Assembly (NCBI GenBank): GCA_027324025.1
Contig: DAHVYW010000043.1
Span: 1 to 12,316 of the forward strand
Direction of reading: 5' to 3'
DNA from: JAJZQD01 sp021847735
GTDB lineage: Bacteria; Bacillota; Thermincolia; Thermincolales; UBA2595
Length of the DNA: 12,316 nt
Shown here: positions 1 to 6,063 of the stretch, in pieces
How the letters are laid out: each line of letters opens with the position of its first letter
Numbering within the stretch: position 1 is the first letter of the stretch
Translations under genes and position numbers: made by a program
The notes under the pieces: model-generated
Database searches by the model: none
What the model was told of the DNA's origin: nothing
What the model saw: only the letters and a program-made list of their open reading frames with translations

Positions 1-156
1 CTGAAGCGCTAAGAGCTACCATGTTGGACAAGCGGACGTCAGACTCGTCATGGAAGAACATATCTGCCATTCCTTTATTTGTGGTCAAAATTCGGGTGGT
101 TGCCCCAGTTACTTACGGGATGAGGGAGCCCGGCCAAAACAAAAAAGATTTCCTGA

Positions 157-561
157 AAATATAATGAAACTAGAGGCAGGAAGCTCCCATATAAAAGAAC
201 TAAGAAGAGAAAAAGCAGTAACGGCTATATCTCAATAGTCAGAGTCTATGAATGTGAAGATTGCAGCGGATGTGCCTACAGGGAAAAATGCACTAAAAGC
301 CAGGTCTGGAACAGGCGTATAGAGGTCAATGTCCGTTTGGATGAATTAAAAAAAGAAGCAAGAGAAAACCTCTTGTCTGAGGTTGGCCTTGCCCTGCGCA
401 AAAGACGTTGCATCGAACCTGAATATGTCTTTGGCACGGTCAAATGGTGCTGGGGCTTCAGGAGATTTCTTCTCAGGGGCATGGAAAAGGTCAAGGTTGA
501 GTGGGGCCTGCTATGTATGGCTCACAATATATCCCGACTGGCAATCATTTGGGAGGCTTAA
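157..561 (+). pseudogene. IS1182-type transposase, C-terminal remnant
   Basis: An open frame after a stop at 154-156 encodes the C-terminal part of an IS1182-family DDE transposase. Recognisable pieces in order are a zinc-finger-like segment (YECEDCSGCAYREKC, about 247-291), RRIEVNVRLDELKKEARENL, LLSEVGLALRKRRCIEPEYVFG and GFRRFLLRGMEKVKVEWGLL, ending in an MAHN-like helix. In the family these lie at the end of a protein of roughly 450-550 residues, so most of the gene, including the main catalytic core, is missing. Recognisable similarity begins near base 172 (GRKLPYKRTKKRKSS). Upstream, the expected CPxG segment is not found in any frame, so the break is a real truncation or rearrangement and not one frameshift. 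Substitutions such as TVKWCWGFRR, where the family usually has IKxNRGFRR, also suggest decay. It cannot be an active transposase. Family assignment is from recalled motif similarity. Confidence 0.75.
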
Positions 562-603
562 GGCCCTCCTTCTTATACAATTAACCCAACAAAAAGCGGG
601 AGT

Positions 604-624
604 GTCCCATTTTACTTATGGGAC
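604..624. repeat. Short inverted repeat GTCCCAT/ATGGGAC
   Basis: A perfect 7-bp inverted repeat (604-610 and 618-624) with a 7-base loop lies 43 bases after the transposase remnant. Its TGTCCCA end motif recurs, in both orientations, at the outer ends of the large palindrome at 661-873. It may mark the right end of the decayed insertion sequence or a terminator remnant; no run of T follows on the plus strand. Confidence 0.4.
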
Positions 625-660
625 CCCCCTTCTCCGTGTTTTAAATGGCTTTTCTCATAT

Positions 661-873
661 TGTCCCAAAAAGGGGCGGTCTGGCTTGAGTTTGACAGAAT
701 CATTAGGGGAAGGGGCAGGCGTGTTCCGGAGAGCGAGGCTGACATCCGCCGGCCCGCAACCGCGTAAGCGGGAGCGGTCTTTTGCCGGCTGAGTTGTTGC
801 TCGCTCGCAGGAATATGCCTGCCCCTTCCCTTGCCAGCGTATCTAAAACAAAGAGACTGCCCCTTTTGGGACA
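661..873. mobile_element. Large imperfect palindrome, MITE-like or decayed IS ends
   Basis: The left arm (661-753) and right arm (784-873) are imperfect reverse complements in the same order of blocks. The outer blocks begin with TGTCCCAAAA (661-681 against 854-873). The next blocks carry GGGAAGGGGCAGGC then a TTCC end (about 705-727 against 810-832). These are followed by GAGCGAG (731-737 against 800-806) and GCCGGC (748-753 against 784-789). The centre holds a small CCGC-GTAA-GCGG hairpin (760-771). The whole could fold as one long hairpin with two internal loops. No convincing coding frame was seen in it. Terminal inverted repeats, small size and lack of coding capacity suggest a non-autonomous element such as a MITE, but no target-site duplication could be found at the edges. 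A structured RNA or a REP-like element is an alternative. Confidence 0.6.
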
Positions 874-891
874 GCCCCTTTGTTGCCGCAC

Positions 892-910
892 AGAGGCAAT
901 ACCTGCCTCT
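892..910. repeat. Small inverted repeat downstream of the XRE gene
   Basis: AGAGGCA (892-898) and TGCCTCT (904-910) form a perfect 7-bp stem with a 5-base loop. The stem lies 15 bases beyond the stop codon of the minus-strand XRE gene. It could act as a 3' end hairpin for that transcript, but no T-run follows it in the minus-strand direction, so it is not called an intrinsic terminator. Confidence 0.35.
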
Positions 911-925
911 CACTTGCCCTCTGGA

Positions 926-1525
926 TTAACTTATAGACGGATTTTTCACCATGCTGATAAAATTGAGAATCAGTTTTAACTGTGGTTCATCAAGAGTACA
1001 AATAGAACCGATTACCGCCTGTATTTTGGGATCCTGCAGTATATCTCGCAGGGTGGGACTTATTCCTGCAATAATCCCGTCAACTTCTTCTTGGTCCATA
1101 ATAAGATAGCATACCGAAACCCCAAGGGCATCTGCCAACTTGCCGACGGTCTTTAGGGAGGCATTAACCTTTCCCAATTCCAATTGGGCGACAAGCCCCG
1201 GTGAAACCCCGGCTTTACCCGCCAAATCCTTTTGGGAGAGGTTTTTAAGTTTTCTTACGTACTGCAATTTTGTAGGCAGGCTAGTGTTTTTTTGGCTGTT
1301 TACGAGCATGCTCACAGGTACCTCGAAAAAACCGGCCAGATGTTTGATAGTTTCTACCGAAGGGCAGACGGTTCCCCGCTCTATTTCACTGAGGTAGGTG
1401 AAAGACAGGCCGCCGAAGTCTCCAATTTCTTTGAGGGTCAATCCCCGCTCCTCTCTTAAGGCTCTAAGCTTGTCTCCTAAGCTAAAGGAGCCGGGCTCCG
1501 ATTCCGGGTTTTTCTTTGATTTCAT
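926..1525 (-). CDS. XRE-family regulator with two tandem HTH domains
   Basis: A 199-residue predicted cytoplasmic DNA-binding protein with two complete Cro/C1-type helix-turn-helix domains. The first is about residues 16-75 (LRALREERGLTLKEIG, then YLSEIERGTVCPSVETIKHL). The second is about 83-142 (LQYVRKLKNLSQKDLAGKAG, then VAQLELGKVNASLKTVGKLA). A tail of about 57 residues (143-199) has no recognised effector domain. The ATG at 1523-1525 follows an AGGATG-like ribosome site in the mRNA. A near-consensus sigma-A promoter and a candidate operator lie directly upstream on the same strand, which suggests autoregulation. It is divergent from the phosphoesterase gene and next to mobile-element debris. 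Tandem XRE domains are less common than single ones and may let one chain bind a whole operator. The target genes and the signal sensed cannot be told from the sequence. Confidence 0.9.
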   Translation of the reverse strand: MKSKKNPESEPGSFSLGDKLRALREERGLTLKEIGDFGGLSFTYLSEIERGTVCPSVETIKHLAGFFEVPVSMLVNSQKNTSLPTKLQYVRKLKNLSQKDLAGKAGVSPGLVAQLELGKVNASLKTVGKLADALGVSVCYLIMDQEEVDGIIAGISPTLRDILQDPKIQAVIGSICTLDEPQLKLILNFISMVKNPSIS

Positions 1526-1560
1526 TTGTCATCCTACCGTTTCATGTTAAAATTCCGCTA

Positions 1561-1582
1561 TTATTAGTAAATTGTTTAATAA
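1561..1582. promoter_or_regulatory. Candidate operator of the XRE regulator
   Basis: TTATTA (1561-1566) and TAATAA (1577-1582) form a perfect inverted repeat with a 10-base spacer. It lies immediately downstream of the -10 box of the minus-strand XRE promoter and covers the expected transcription start. That position suits a repressor site, but the repeat is short and AT-rich, so chance is possible. Confidence 0.3.
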
Positions 1583-1583
1583 G

Positions 1584-1612
1584 ATTATAAACATCTTTTC
1601 CCTGAATTTCAA
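1584..1612 (-). promoter_or_regulatory. Sigma-A promoter of the XRE regulator
   Basis: Read on the minus strand, TTGAAA (1612-1607) is followed after exactly 17 bases by TATAAT (1589-1584). This is a near-consensus vegetative promoter giving a start near 1577 and a leader of about 50 bases before the ATG. Confidence 0.7.
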
Positions 1613-1801
1613 CCTCGAGGATAATACCTGATAAAAAATAATAGTATTTCTGTAGTTAGAAGGCAAAAACTGAGCCAGGCAAAGAAAGGGCAAAAGGCTT
1701 GTGTTAGTGCACTTAGCATTAAAGGAGGAAGGGCAGACCGCCCCAGTAATTTTAATGAAAATCTATAGAAAAAAGGGGAATTAAAGTTTATATAGAATAA
1801 T

Positions 1802-1821
1802 AATGTAAAAACATTAGGAGG
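1802..1821 (+). promoter_or_regulatory. Ribosome site with abutting hairpin, phosphoesterase start
   Basis: AGGAGG at 1816-1821 lies 9 bases before the TTG at 1831, which favours TTG over the GTG at 1822 that touches the ribosome site. A small perfect hairpin, AATGT-AAAA-ACATT (1802-1815), ends right at the Shine-Dalgarno sequence and could modulate access to it; the stem is AT-rich and weak. In the rest of the 1526-1830 gap I see no convincing plus-strand promoter and no further gene, although an isolated AGGAGG occurs near 1722 with no start codon after it. Confidence 0.4.
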
Positions 1822-1830
1822 GTGAACGGG

Positions 1831-2547
1831 TTGAGGTTAGCGGTAATCTCGGATATCCACGGAAACCTGGCGGCTCTTGAAGCTGTTTTGTCCGATATCA
1901 AACAAAAAAATGTTGATACAGTTTGTTGTGCCGGAGACCTCGTGGGATACGGCCCTTTCCCTGACGAAGTAATCGATTTGCTTAGGGAAAATCAGATTTC
2001 CAGTGTTATGGGTAATTATGATTATGCAATCGGCAACTCACGGATAGTCTGCAGATGTGAATACAAGGATGAGGAGGCGGCATTAATCGGTATGGCTTCT
2101 ATCCAGTGGACCCTGGAAAGCATATCGGAAAAAAACAAGGAATTTTTACAGAGGCTGCCTTTTGAAATCGATGTAGGGACAGACAACTACAGTGTCAGGG
2201 TGGTTCATGGCAGTCCGCGGCGGAATTACGAATATCTTCACGAAAATATGGACGAGAAGGCCCTTTACCGGCTGCTCCTAGCATGCAGGACCGATGTGCT
2301 GGTTTGCGGCCACACGCATCTGCCTTTCACCCGGCGGATTGGGGATATGCTGCTGGTTAATTCGGGCAGTGTCGGCAAACCCAAGCACGGCAACCCGCAA
2401 GCTTCGTACTGCATTGTTGAAATAAACGGAAAAACAGATGCCGAAATATGCTATGTTAAGTATGATTTTGAAGCAACGGCTAAGGCTATCATAGAACGTG
2501 GTCTACCGGCTAAATTAGCCGAAAATATCAGGACAGGGCAGGGTTAA
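1831..2547 (+). CDS. Calcineurin-like metallophosphoesterase (YfcE/MJ0936 type)
   Basis: A predicted cytoplasmic two-metal phosphoesterase of about 238 residues. The family's metal-binding motifs occur in order: SDIHGN (D8, H10), GDLVGYGP (D36), GNYD (N62, D64), HGSP (H126) and GHTH (H161, H163). All residues needed for a dinuclear metal centre are present, so it is probably active. Members of this group hydrolyse small phosphodiesters or phosphomonoesters and the physiological substrate is usually unknown, so no specific reaction is claimed. The TTG at 1831 is chosen because AGGAGG sits 9 bases before it and the protein then begins MRLAVISDIHGN, the usual N-terminus. It stands alone, divergent from the XRE gene and closed by a strong terminator, so it appears monocistronic. 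No clear plus-strand promoter was found. Confidence 0.9.
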   Translation: MRLAVISDIHGNLAALEAVLSDIKQKNVDTVCCAGDLVGYGPFPDEVIDLLRENQISSVMGNYDYAIGNSRIVCRCEYKDEEAALIGMASIQWTLESISEKNKEFLQRLPFEIDVGTDNYSVRVVHGSPRRNYEYLHENMDEKALYRLLLACRTDVLVCGHTHLPFTRRIGDMLLVNSGSVGKPKHGNPQASYCIVEINGKTDAEICYVKYDFEATAKAIIERGLPAKLAENIRTGQG

Positions 2548-2572
2548 ACTAAAGTTTTAGGAAATATTCTGA

Positions 2573-2597
2573 GTCGGCTTTTATAAGCCGGCTTTTT
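2573..2597 (+). terminator. Intrinsic terminator after the phosphoesterase gene
   Basis: GTCGGCTT (2573-2580) pairs with AAGCCGGC (2585-2592) around a TTAT loop, with one G-T pair, and is followed by TTTTT (2593-2597). It starts 25 bases after the stop codon. Confidence 0.9.
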
Positions 2598-2640
2598 CAG
2601 TAAATGTAGTGACCCCGACAGGCCCGATGTTTTTATATTT

Positions 2641-2670
2641 TTGCAGGATAAGTTATGCCTTATGTAGAAT
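2641..2670 (+). promoter_or_regulatory. Possible promoter of the HlyD-to-DUF167 cluster
   Basis: TTGCAG (2641-2646) and TAGAAT (2665-2670) are separated by 18 bases. The -10 has one mismatch but the -35 is poor. It is the best candidate between the upstream terminator and the first gene of the cluster. Confidence 0.3.
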
Positions 2671-2712
2671 ATTATTCCTGTTGCAGCCTTTTTCGGGAGT
2701 TGAAAAACACAA

Positions 2713-3699
2713 ATGTACAAAAGAAACGAAGCAGAGATCAAAGTAAGAGTCAGGCGAAATCCGCGAAGGGCCCTACGAAAGTTTATATTATTAGTTATCA
2801 CTTTCTATGTAATCTTTCTGGTTTACGGATTTGTTCGAGACCTGGTGGTCACGCGTCTGGCAAGGGTTGAGCAGATTCAACAAGGCGTGCTCCAGGCAAC
2901 TCTGCCGGCCAAAGGCGTTTTAGTCAGAAATGAAAAAGTTGTGTCGGCCCCCCATACCGGAACATTAAAGGTTTTGGCTTCTGAGGGAGAACGGGTGAGG
3001 GTTGGCCAGGTAGTGGCCCAGGTTGTTGTGGCCACAATGGACAATAAAACCGGAGAAACCGTTTTTAATATAACAACACCCAGGTCAGGAATAGTAAGTT
3101 ACACCCTTGACGGGTTGGAAGAGGTTTACTCCCCGAAAAATGTCAGAGAATTAGATTTAAACAAAATTGAAACAATAAAAAACGAACCGCATCGATTTTT
3201 GCCCGGCAGTCGGGTAGAAGAAGGAAAACCTGTTCTTAAGATTGTAAACAATTTAGAACCTGTTTCAATAATTGCCGTAACCCAGAATAGCTTTAAACTA
3301 CCTGAAAAGGGCCAAAAGAAGCCGCTCTTACTTATTCTGGGGGCTGATGAAAACGACTTAACTCAGGCAGTGATACAGGAAGCGCCGTTTCGCGGCAAGG
3401 CCAACGAGATTCTACTTAACCTTGTGAATTTCAAAAACAGCCTAATTGCCACCCGGAAACTTGATTTCAAAATTATTTCTGCCCGCTATGAAGGATACAT
3501 CCTACCCCTTAGCGCAATTGCCATAAAGCAAGGAAAGGACGGCATCTATACAGTTTACAAAGAGCGGGTCAAGTGGAAAAACGTACAGGTTTTGGGCCGG
3601 ACAGCGGAAAAAGTTGCTATTTCCGGCATTACTCCGGACATAAAAGTGATACTTAATCCCGAATATGTTAAAGAGGGCCGCCCTTTGAAATTCCCATAA
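2713..3699 (+). CDS. Membrane-anchored HlyD-like barrel-sandwich protein
   Basis: A 328-residue protein with a very basic cytoplasmic N-terminus (residues 1-23), one membrane segment (about 24-41, FILLVITFYVIFLVYGFV) and a long outside part. Two biotinyl/lipoyl-like half-motifs appear: about 76-105 (VVSAPHTGTLKVLASEGERV) and about 118-140 (TTPRSGIVSYTLDG). This is the barrel-sandwich hybrid of HlyD/membrane fusion proteins. The C-terminal third has the beta-rich look of adaptor tails (AIKQGKDGIYTV, then GITPDIKVILNPEYVKEG). The long coiled-coil hairpin typical of efflux adaptors is absent, and no ABC or RND transporter gene is adjacent. The ATG is the first start after an in-frame stop at 2701, with a modest GGGAG upstream. 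It lies 42 bases before yggS and heads the division cluster, so a cell-envelope role is possible. The precise function is not known to me. Confidence 0.8.
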   Translation: MYKRNEAEIKVRVRRNPRRALRKFILLVITFYVIFLVYGFVRDLVVTRLARVEQIQQGVLQATLPAKGVLVRNEKVVSAPHTGTLKVLASEGERVRVGQVVAQVVVATMDNKTGETVFNITTPRSGIVSYTLDGLEEVYSPKNVRELDLNKIETIKNEPHRFLPGSRVEEGKPVLKIVNNLEPVSIIAVTQNSFKLPEKGQKKPLLLILGADENDLTQAVIQEAPFRGKANEILLNLVNFKNSLIATRKLDFKIISARYEGYILPLSAIAIKQGKDGIYTVYKERVKWKNVQVLGRTAEKVAISGITPDIKVILNPEYVKEGRPLKFP

Positions 3700-3741
3700 C
3701 AACGGGTGGGGGTAAGGATACGAAGTAAGGTGGTGGGCTCT

Positions 3742-4428
3742 TTGAATGAGGTTTCAGACAATATCATGGAGGTTTTGGAACAAATCAAACAAACTGCTGC
3801 CCGGGCTAACAGGGAGCCGTCAGAAATTGGGATAGTTGCCGTCTCCAAAACTGTACCGGTGGAAAAGATGGAATTGGCAAGGGCATTCGGTCTGAAGGTT
3901 TTTGGCGAGAACAGGGTCCAGGAGCTGATGGCAAAGTATTCCTTTCTGGAGGGGGTTGAGTGGCATCTGATAGGACACCTCCAGACTAACAAGGTGAAAT
4001 ATATTGTAGATAAAGTTTCGCTAATACATTCACTGGACAGTTTACCGCTGGCCCAGGAGATAAACAAGAGAATGGTTCCGTTAGGGCGGCCAATGAGTGC
4101 CTTAATCCAGGTTAATGTGGCTGACGAATCCACTAAGTACGGTATTCGTCCGGAAGAAACGGTGGCCTTTATTGATACTGTCCGAAAACTGCCGGGTCTT
4201 AGAATAAAAGGCTTAATGACCATTGGTCCTTTTGTCCGGGATCCGGAAGAGATTCGCGGGGTCTTCCGGCAATTGAGATTGCTGGCCGAGAAGGTGAAAA
4301 TTATAGGCTTTCCCGAGGTGGAAATGGGACACCTTTCCATGGGAATGTCTAATGATTATAAAATTGCTGTCGAAGAAGGAGCCACTTTGATAAGGCTTGG
4401 CAGCATAATTTTTGGCCAAAGAAATTAA
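3742..4428 (+). CDS. yggS: PLP homeostasis protein YggS/YlmE
   Basis: A 228-residue cytoplasmic pyridoxal-phosphate-binding protein (PLPBP/YggS family, alanine racemase N-terminal TIM-barrel fold) that controls free PLP and amino-acid homeostasis and has no established catalytic activity. The Schiff-base lysine is K36 in VAVSKT. Other family marks are FGENRVQEL, WHLIGHLQTNK, IQVNVADESTKYG, GLMTIGPF and LSMGMSNDYKIAVEEG followed by RLGSIIFG. The TTG at 3742 is chosen because AAGGTGG lies 8 bases before it and it puts the PLP lysine at its usual position; an in-frame GTG at 3706 would add 12 residues with no ribosome site. It corresponds to ylmE in the Bacillus ylm cluster, directly before sepF. 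The laccase-like ylmD that often precedes it is not here; the HlyD-like gene occupies that place. Confidence 0.95.
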   Translation: MNEVSDNIMEVLEQIKQTAARANREPSEIGIVAVSKTVPVEKMELARAFGLKVFGENRVQELMAKYSFLEGVEWHLIGHLQTNKVKYIVDKVSLIHSLDSLPLAQEINKRMVPLGRPMSALIQVNVADESTKYGIRPEETVAFIDTVRKLPGLRIKGLMTIGPFVRDPEEIRGVFRQLRLLAEKVKIIGFPEVEMGHLSMGMSNDYKIAVEEGATLIRLGSIIFGQRN

Positions 4429-4459
4429 GAAGGCGGGTATTAATTGTGAAGGGGGAAGT

Positions 4460-4900
4460 ATGTTGACTAAAATCATGGACAAGGTTCTAGGTTTTATGGG
4501 TTTTGAAGAAGAAGAAGTAGAAATCCTGGAAGAAGAAGATATGGCGGTTAACGACGAGGATGGCGGGAAGAAAAAGAAGAGCGGCACATTGTTTAGCCTG
4601 CACTCCCAGAAAAACATCCGGGTAGTCGTATGTGAACCCAAGGTATTTGAAGATTGTCAGACTATTGCAGACAACCTGAAAAACAGGAGACCTGTAATCG
4701 TTAACTTAGAAGAAGCTGATAAAGAACTGGCCAAACGGGTAGTTGATTTTGTCAGCGGAACTACATATGCATTGAACGGTGGGACCCAAAAGGTGGGCAA
4801 CGGTATCTTCCTGTTTGTTCCCAGTAACATGGATATTGCCAGCGAGACCAGGGAAGCCGAAAAAGACAAGGAAAAAGGACTGTTTACGTGGGTCCGTTGA
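4460..4900 (+). CDS. sepF: Cell division protein SepF
   Basis: A 146-residue FtsZ-binding protein that forms rings, bundles FtsZ filaments and anchors the Z-ring to the membrane. The N-terminus (MLTKIMDKVLGFMGF) is an amphipathic membrane-targeting helix. It is followed by an acidic linker (about 16-38) and the SepF core domain from about residue 50, with the signatures RRPVIVNLEEAD, RVVDFVSGTTYAL, GGTQKVGNGIFLFVPSNMDI. A short charged C-terminus ends in FTWVR. The start is taken at ATG 4460 after a GGGGGAAG ribosome site. TTG 4463 and ATG 4475 are close alternatives, the latter giving an even more typical SepF start. Position between yggS and proC/yggT matches the conserved ylmEFG order, so it is probably co-transcribed with divIVA. 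SepF is often the partner or substitute of FtsA in Gram-positive bacteria. Confidence 0.95.
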   Translation: MLTKIMDKVLGFMGFEEEEVEILEEEDMAVNDEDGGKKKKSGTLFSLHSQKNIRVVVCEPKVFEDCQTIADNLKNRRPVIVNLEEADKELAKRVVDFVSGTTYALNGGTQKVGNGIFLFVPSNMDIASETREAEKDKEKGLFTWVR

Positions 4901-4913
4901 CAGGAGGCGCACA

Positions 4914-5735
4914 ATGTCCTTGACCATAAAAACCATCGGTTTTATCGGTGCCGGGGCTATGGCCGAAGCCTTGATTAAAGGCATTCTGCGGAACGGGATT
5001 GCCAAAGCCGCCGACGTATGGGCCAGTGATATGAGTCAGGCCCGGGGCCGGTATTTGTGTGAACAGTATGGAATAAATTTTTTAGAAAATAATAAAGATT
5101 TGATAAAGAAAGTAGATGTAGTTGTATATGCCGTAAAACCTTTTGTCCTCGGTGATGTTTTAACGGAAATTTCCACCTGGGTTGCCCCGGGACAATTGCA
5201 CATATCTGTGGCAGCCGGGATTTCACTAGAATTTATTGAAAAGAATTTACCTGCGGGTATTCCTGTTGTCAGGGTAATGCCAAATACACCCTGTCTTGTG
5301 GGAGCAGGTGCTTCTGCTTACTCACTGGGGAAAGCGGCAGGTCCGGATCAAGAAAACCTTGTTAAGGAGATTCTCCAAAGTACGGGTGTTTCCATAAAGG
5401 TTCCGGAACACCTGATGAATGCTGTTACCGGGCTTAGCGGCAGCGGCCCTGCTTATGTTTTTCTAATCCTGGAATCCCTTATTGACGGAGGAGTTAAGGC
5501 CGGTTTACCCCGCGACGTGGCATCTTTATTGGCAACCCAAACCTTACTGGGGGCTGCCAGATTGGTACAGGAAACTGGAGAACATCCGGCCCGCCTGAAG
5601 GATATGGTTACTACGCCTGGAGGTACAACTATCGCCGGACTTCATGCCCTCGAGCAAGGCAAACTTAGGGCAACATTAATGGATGCGGTTTTGGCAGCCG
5701 CCCGCCGGGCGGAAGAACTTGGCACAGGCAAATAG
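4914..5735 (+). CDS. proC: Pyrroline-5-carboxylate reductase
   Basis: A 273-residue cytoplasmic enzyme catalysing the last step of proline synthesis, the NAD(P)H-dependent reduction of 1-pyrroline-5-carboxylate to L-proline. The N-terminal Rossmann motif is GFIGAGAMAEAL (about residues 9-20). Further signatures are VVYAVKPFVL, RVMPNTPCLVGAG, VTGLSGSGPAYVF and, near the end, TPGGTTIAGLHALEQG, which forms the dimeric substrate-binding domain. Length fits the family. The ATG at 4914 follows AGGAGG (4902-4907) by 6 bases and lies 13 bases after sepF. Its insertion between sepF and yggT is common in Firmicutes and other bacteria and has no obvious metabolic logic; the other proline genes (proA, proB) are not in this window. 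All conserved motifs are intact, so it is expected to be active. Confidence 0.97.
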   Translation: MSLTIKTIGFIGAGAMAEALIKGILRNGIAKAADVWASDMSQARGRYLCEQYGINFLENNKDLIKKVDVVVYAVKPFVLGDVLTEISTWVAPGQLHISVAAGISLEFIEKNLPAGIPVVRVMPNTPCLVGAGASAYSLGKAAGPDQENLVKEILQSTGVSIKVPEHLMNAVTGLSGSGPAYVFLILESLIDGGVKAGLPRDVASLLATQTLLGAARLVQETGEHPARLKDMVTTPGGTTIAGLHALEQGKLRATLMDAVLAAARRAEELGTGK

Positions 5736-5749
5736 GTGAGGAGGTCTGT

Positions 5750-6025
5750 TTGTTGAATCAGTTGTTAGTTGTTCAAGTTATACAGGGACTATTTACCGCC
5801 ATCAGGTGGTTGATATTTGCGCGTATCATCATTTCTTTTTTGCAGGCTTTCATGAGAGTCGATCCGCATAATCCGGTAATTCGGTTTATTAATGAAATTA
5901 CGGAGCCGTTAATGGCTCCGTTTCGCAGGCTGATACCGCCTATTGGCGGGATGGACTTTTCGCCAGTTGTTTTGTTTTTGGTTGTAGGGTTTGTGGAAAG
6001 TTTAGTTATCAGACTGGTTGCCTAA
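5750..6025 (+). CDS. yggT: YggT/YlmG family membrane protein
   Basis: A small integral membrane protein of about 91 residues with two hydrophobic segments (roughly 10-33 and 70-90) around a conserved polar loop. The family signature is visible: ARIIISFLQAF, then RFINEITEPLMAPFRRLIPP and GGMDFSPVVLF. YlmG/YggT proteins occur in division clusters of bacteria and in plastids, and are linked to division, nucleoid or thylakoid organisation, but their biochemical role is unclear. Translation begins at TTG 5750 or TTG 5753; AGGAGG at 5739-5744 gives spacings of 5 and 8, so 5753 is slightly favoured. It follows proC by 14 bases, so it is almost surely co-transcribed. Confidence 0.92.
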   Translation: MLNQLLVVQVIQGLFTAIRWLIFARIIISFLQAFMRVDPHNPVIRFINEITEPLMAPFRRLIPPIGGMDFSPVVLFLVVGFVESLVIRLVA

Positions 6026-6063
6026 CTGTTGGAATGATATTTTCTGTAACCGGAGTGAAACTA

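Noticed and set aside
3..164. Open frame of 53 codons entering from the left edge and ending at TAA 162-164
   Set aside because: No recognisable motif, no clear ribosome site for the internal ATG at 21, and next to decayed mobile DNA. It could be the end of a gene outside the window, but nothing supports that.
50..238. Frame-2 ORF of 62 codons overlapping the transposase remnant
   Set aside because: It has no ribosome site or family resemblance, and its second half overlaps the frame that does match a transposase.
641..979. Several ORFs of 60-90 codons across the palindrome
   Set aside because: They arise from the GC-rich inverted repeat on both strands, lack ribosome sites and carry no recognisable domain.
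1584..1830. Plus-strand promoter for the phosphoesterase
   Set aside because: AT-rich hexamers are present near 1791-1803, but no -35 box at 16-18 bases was found, so none is called.
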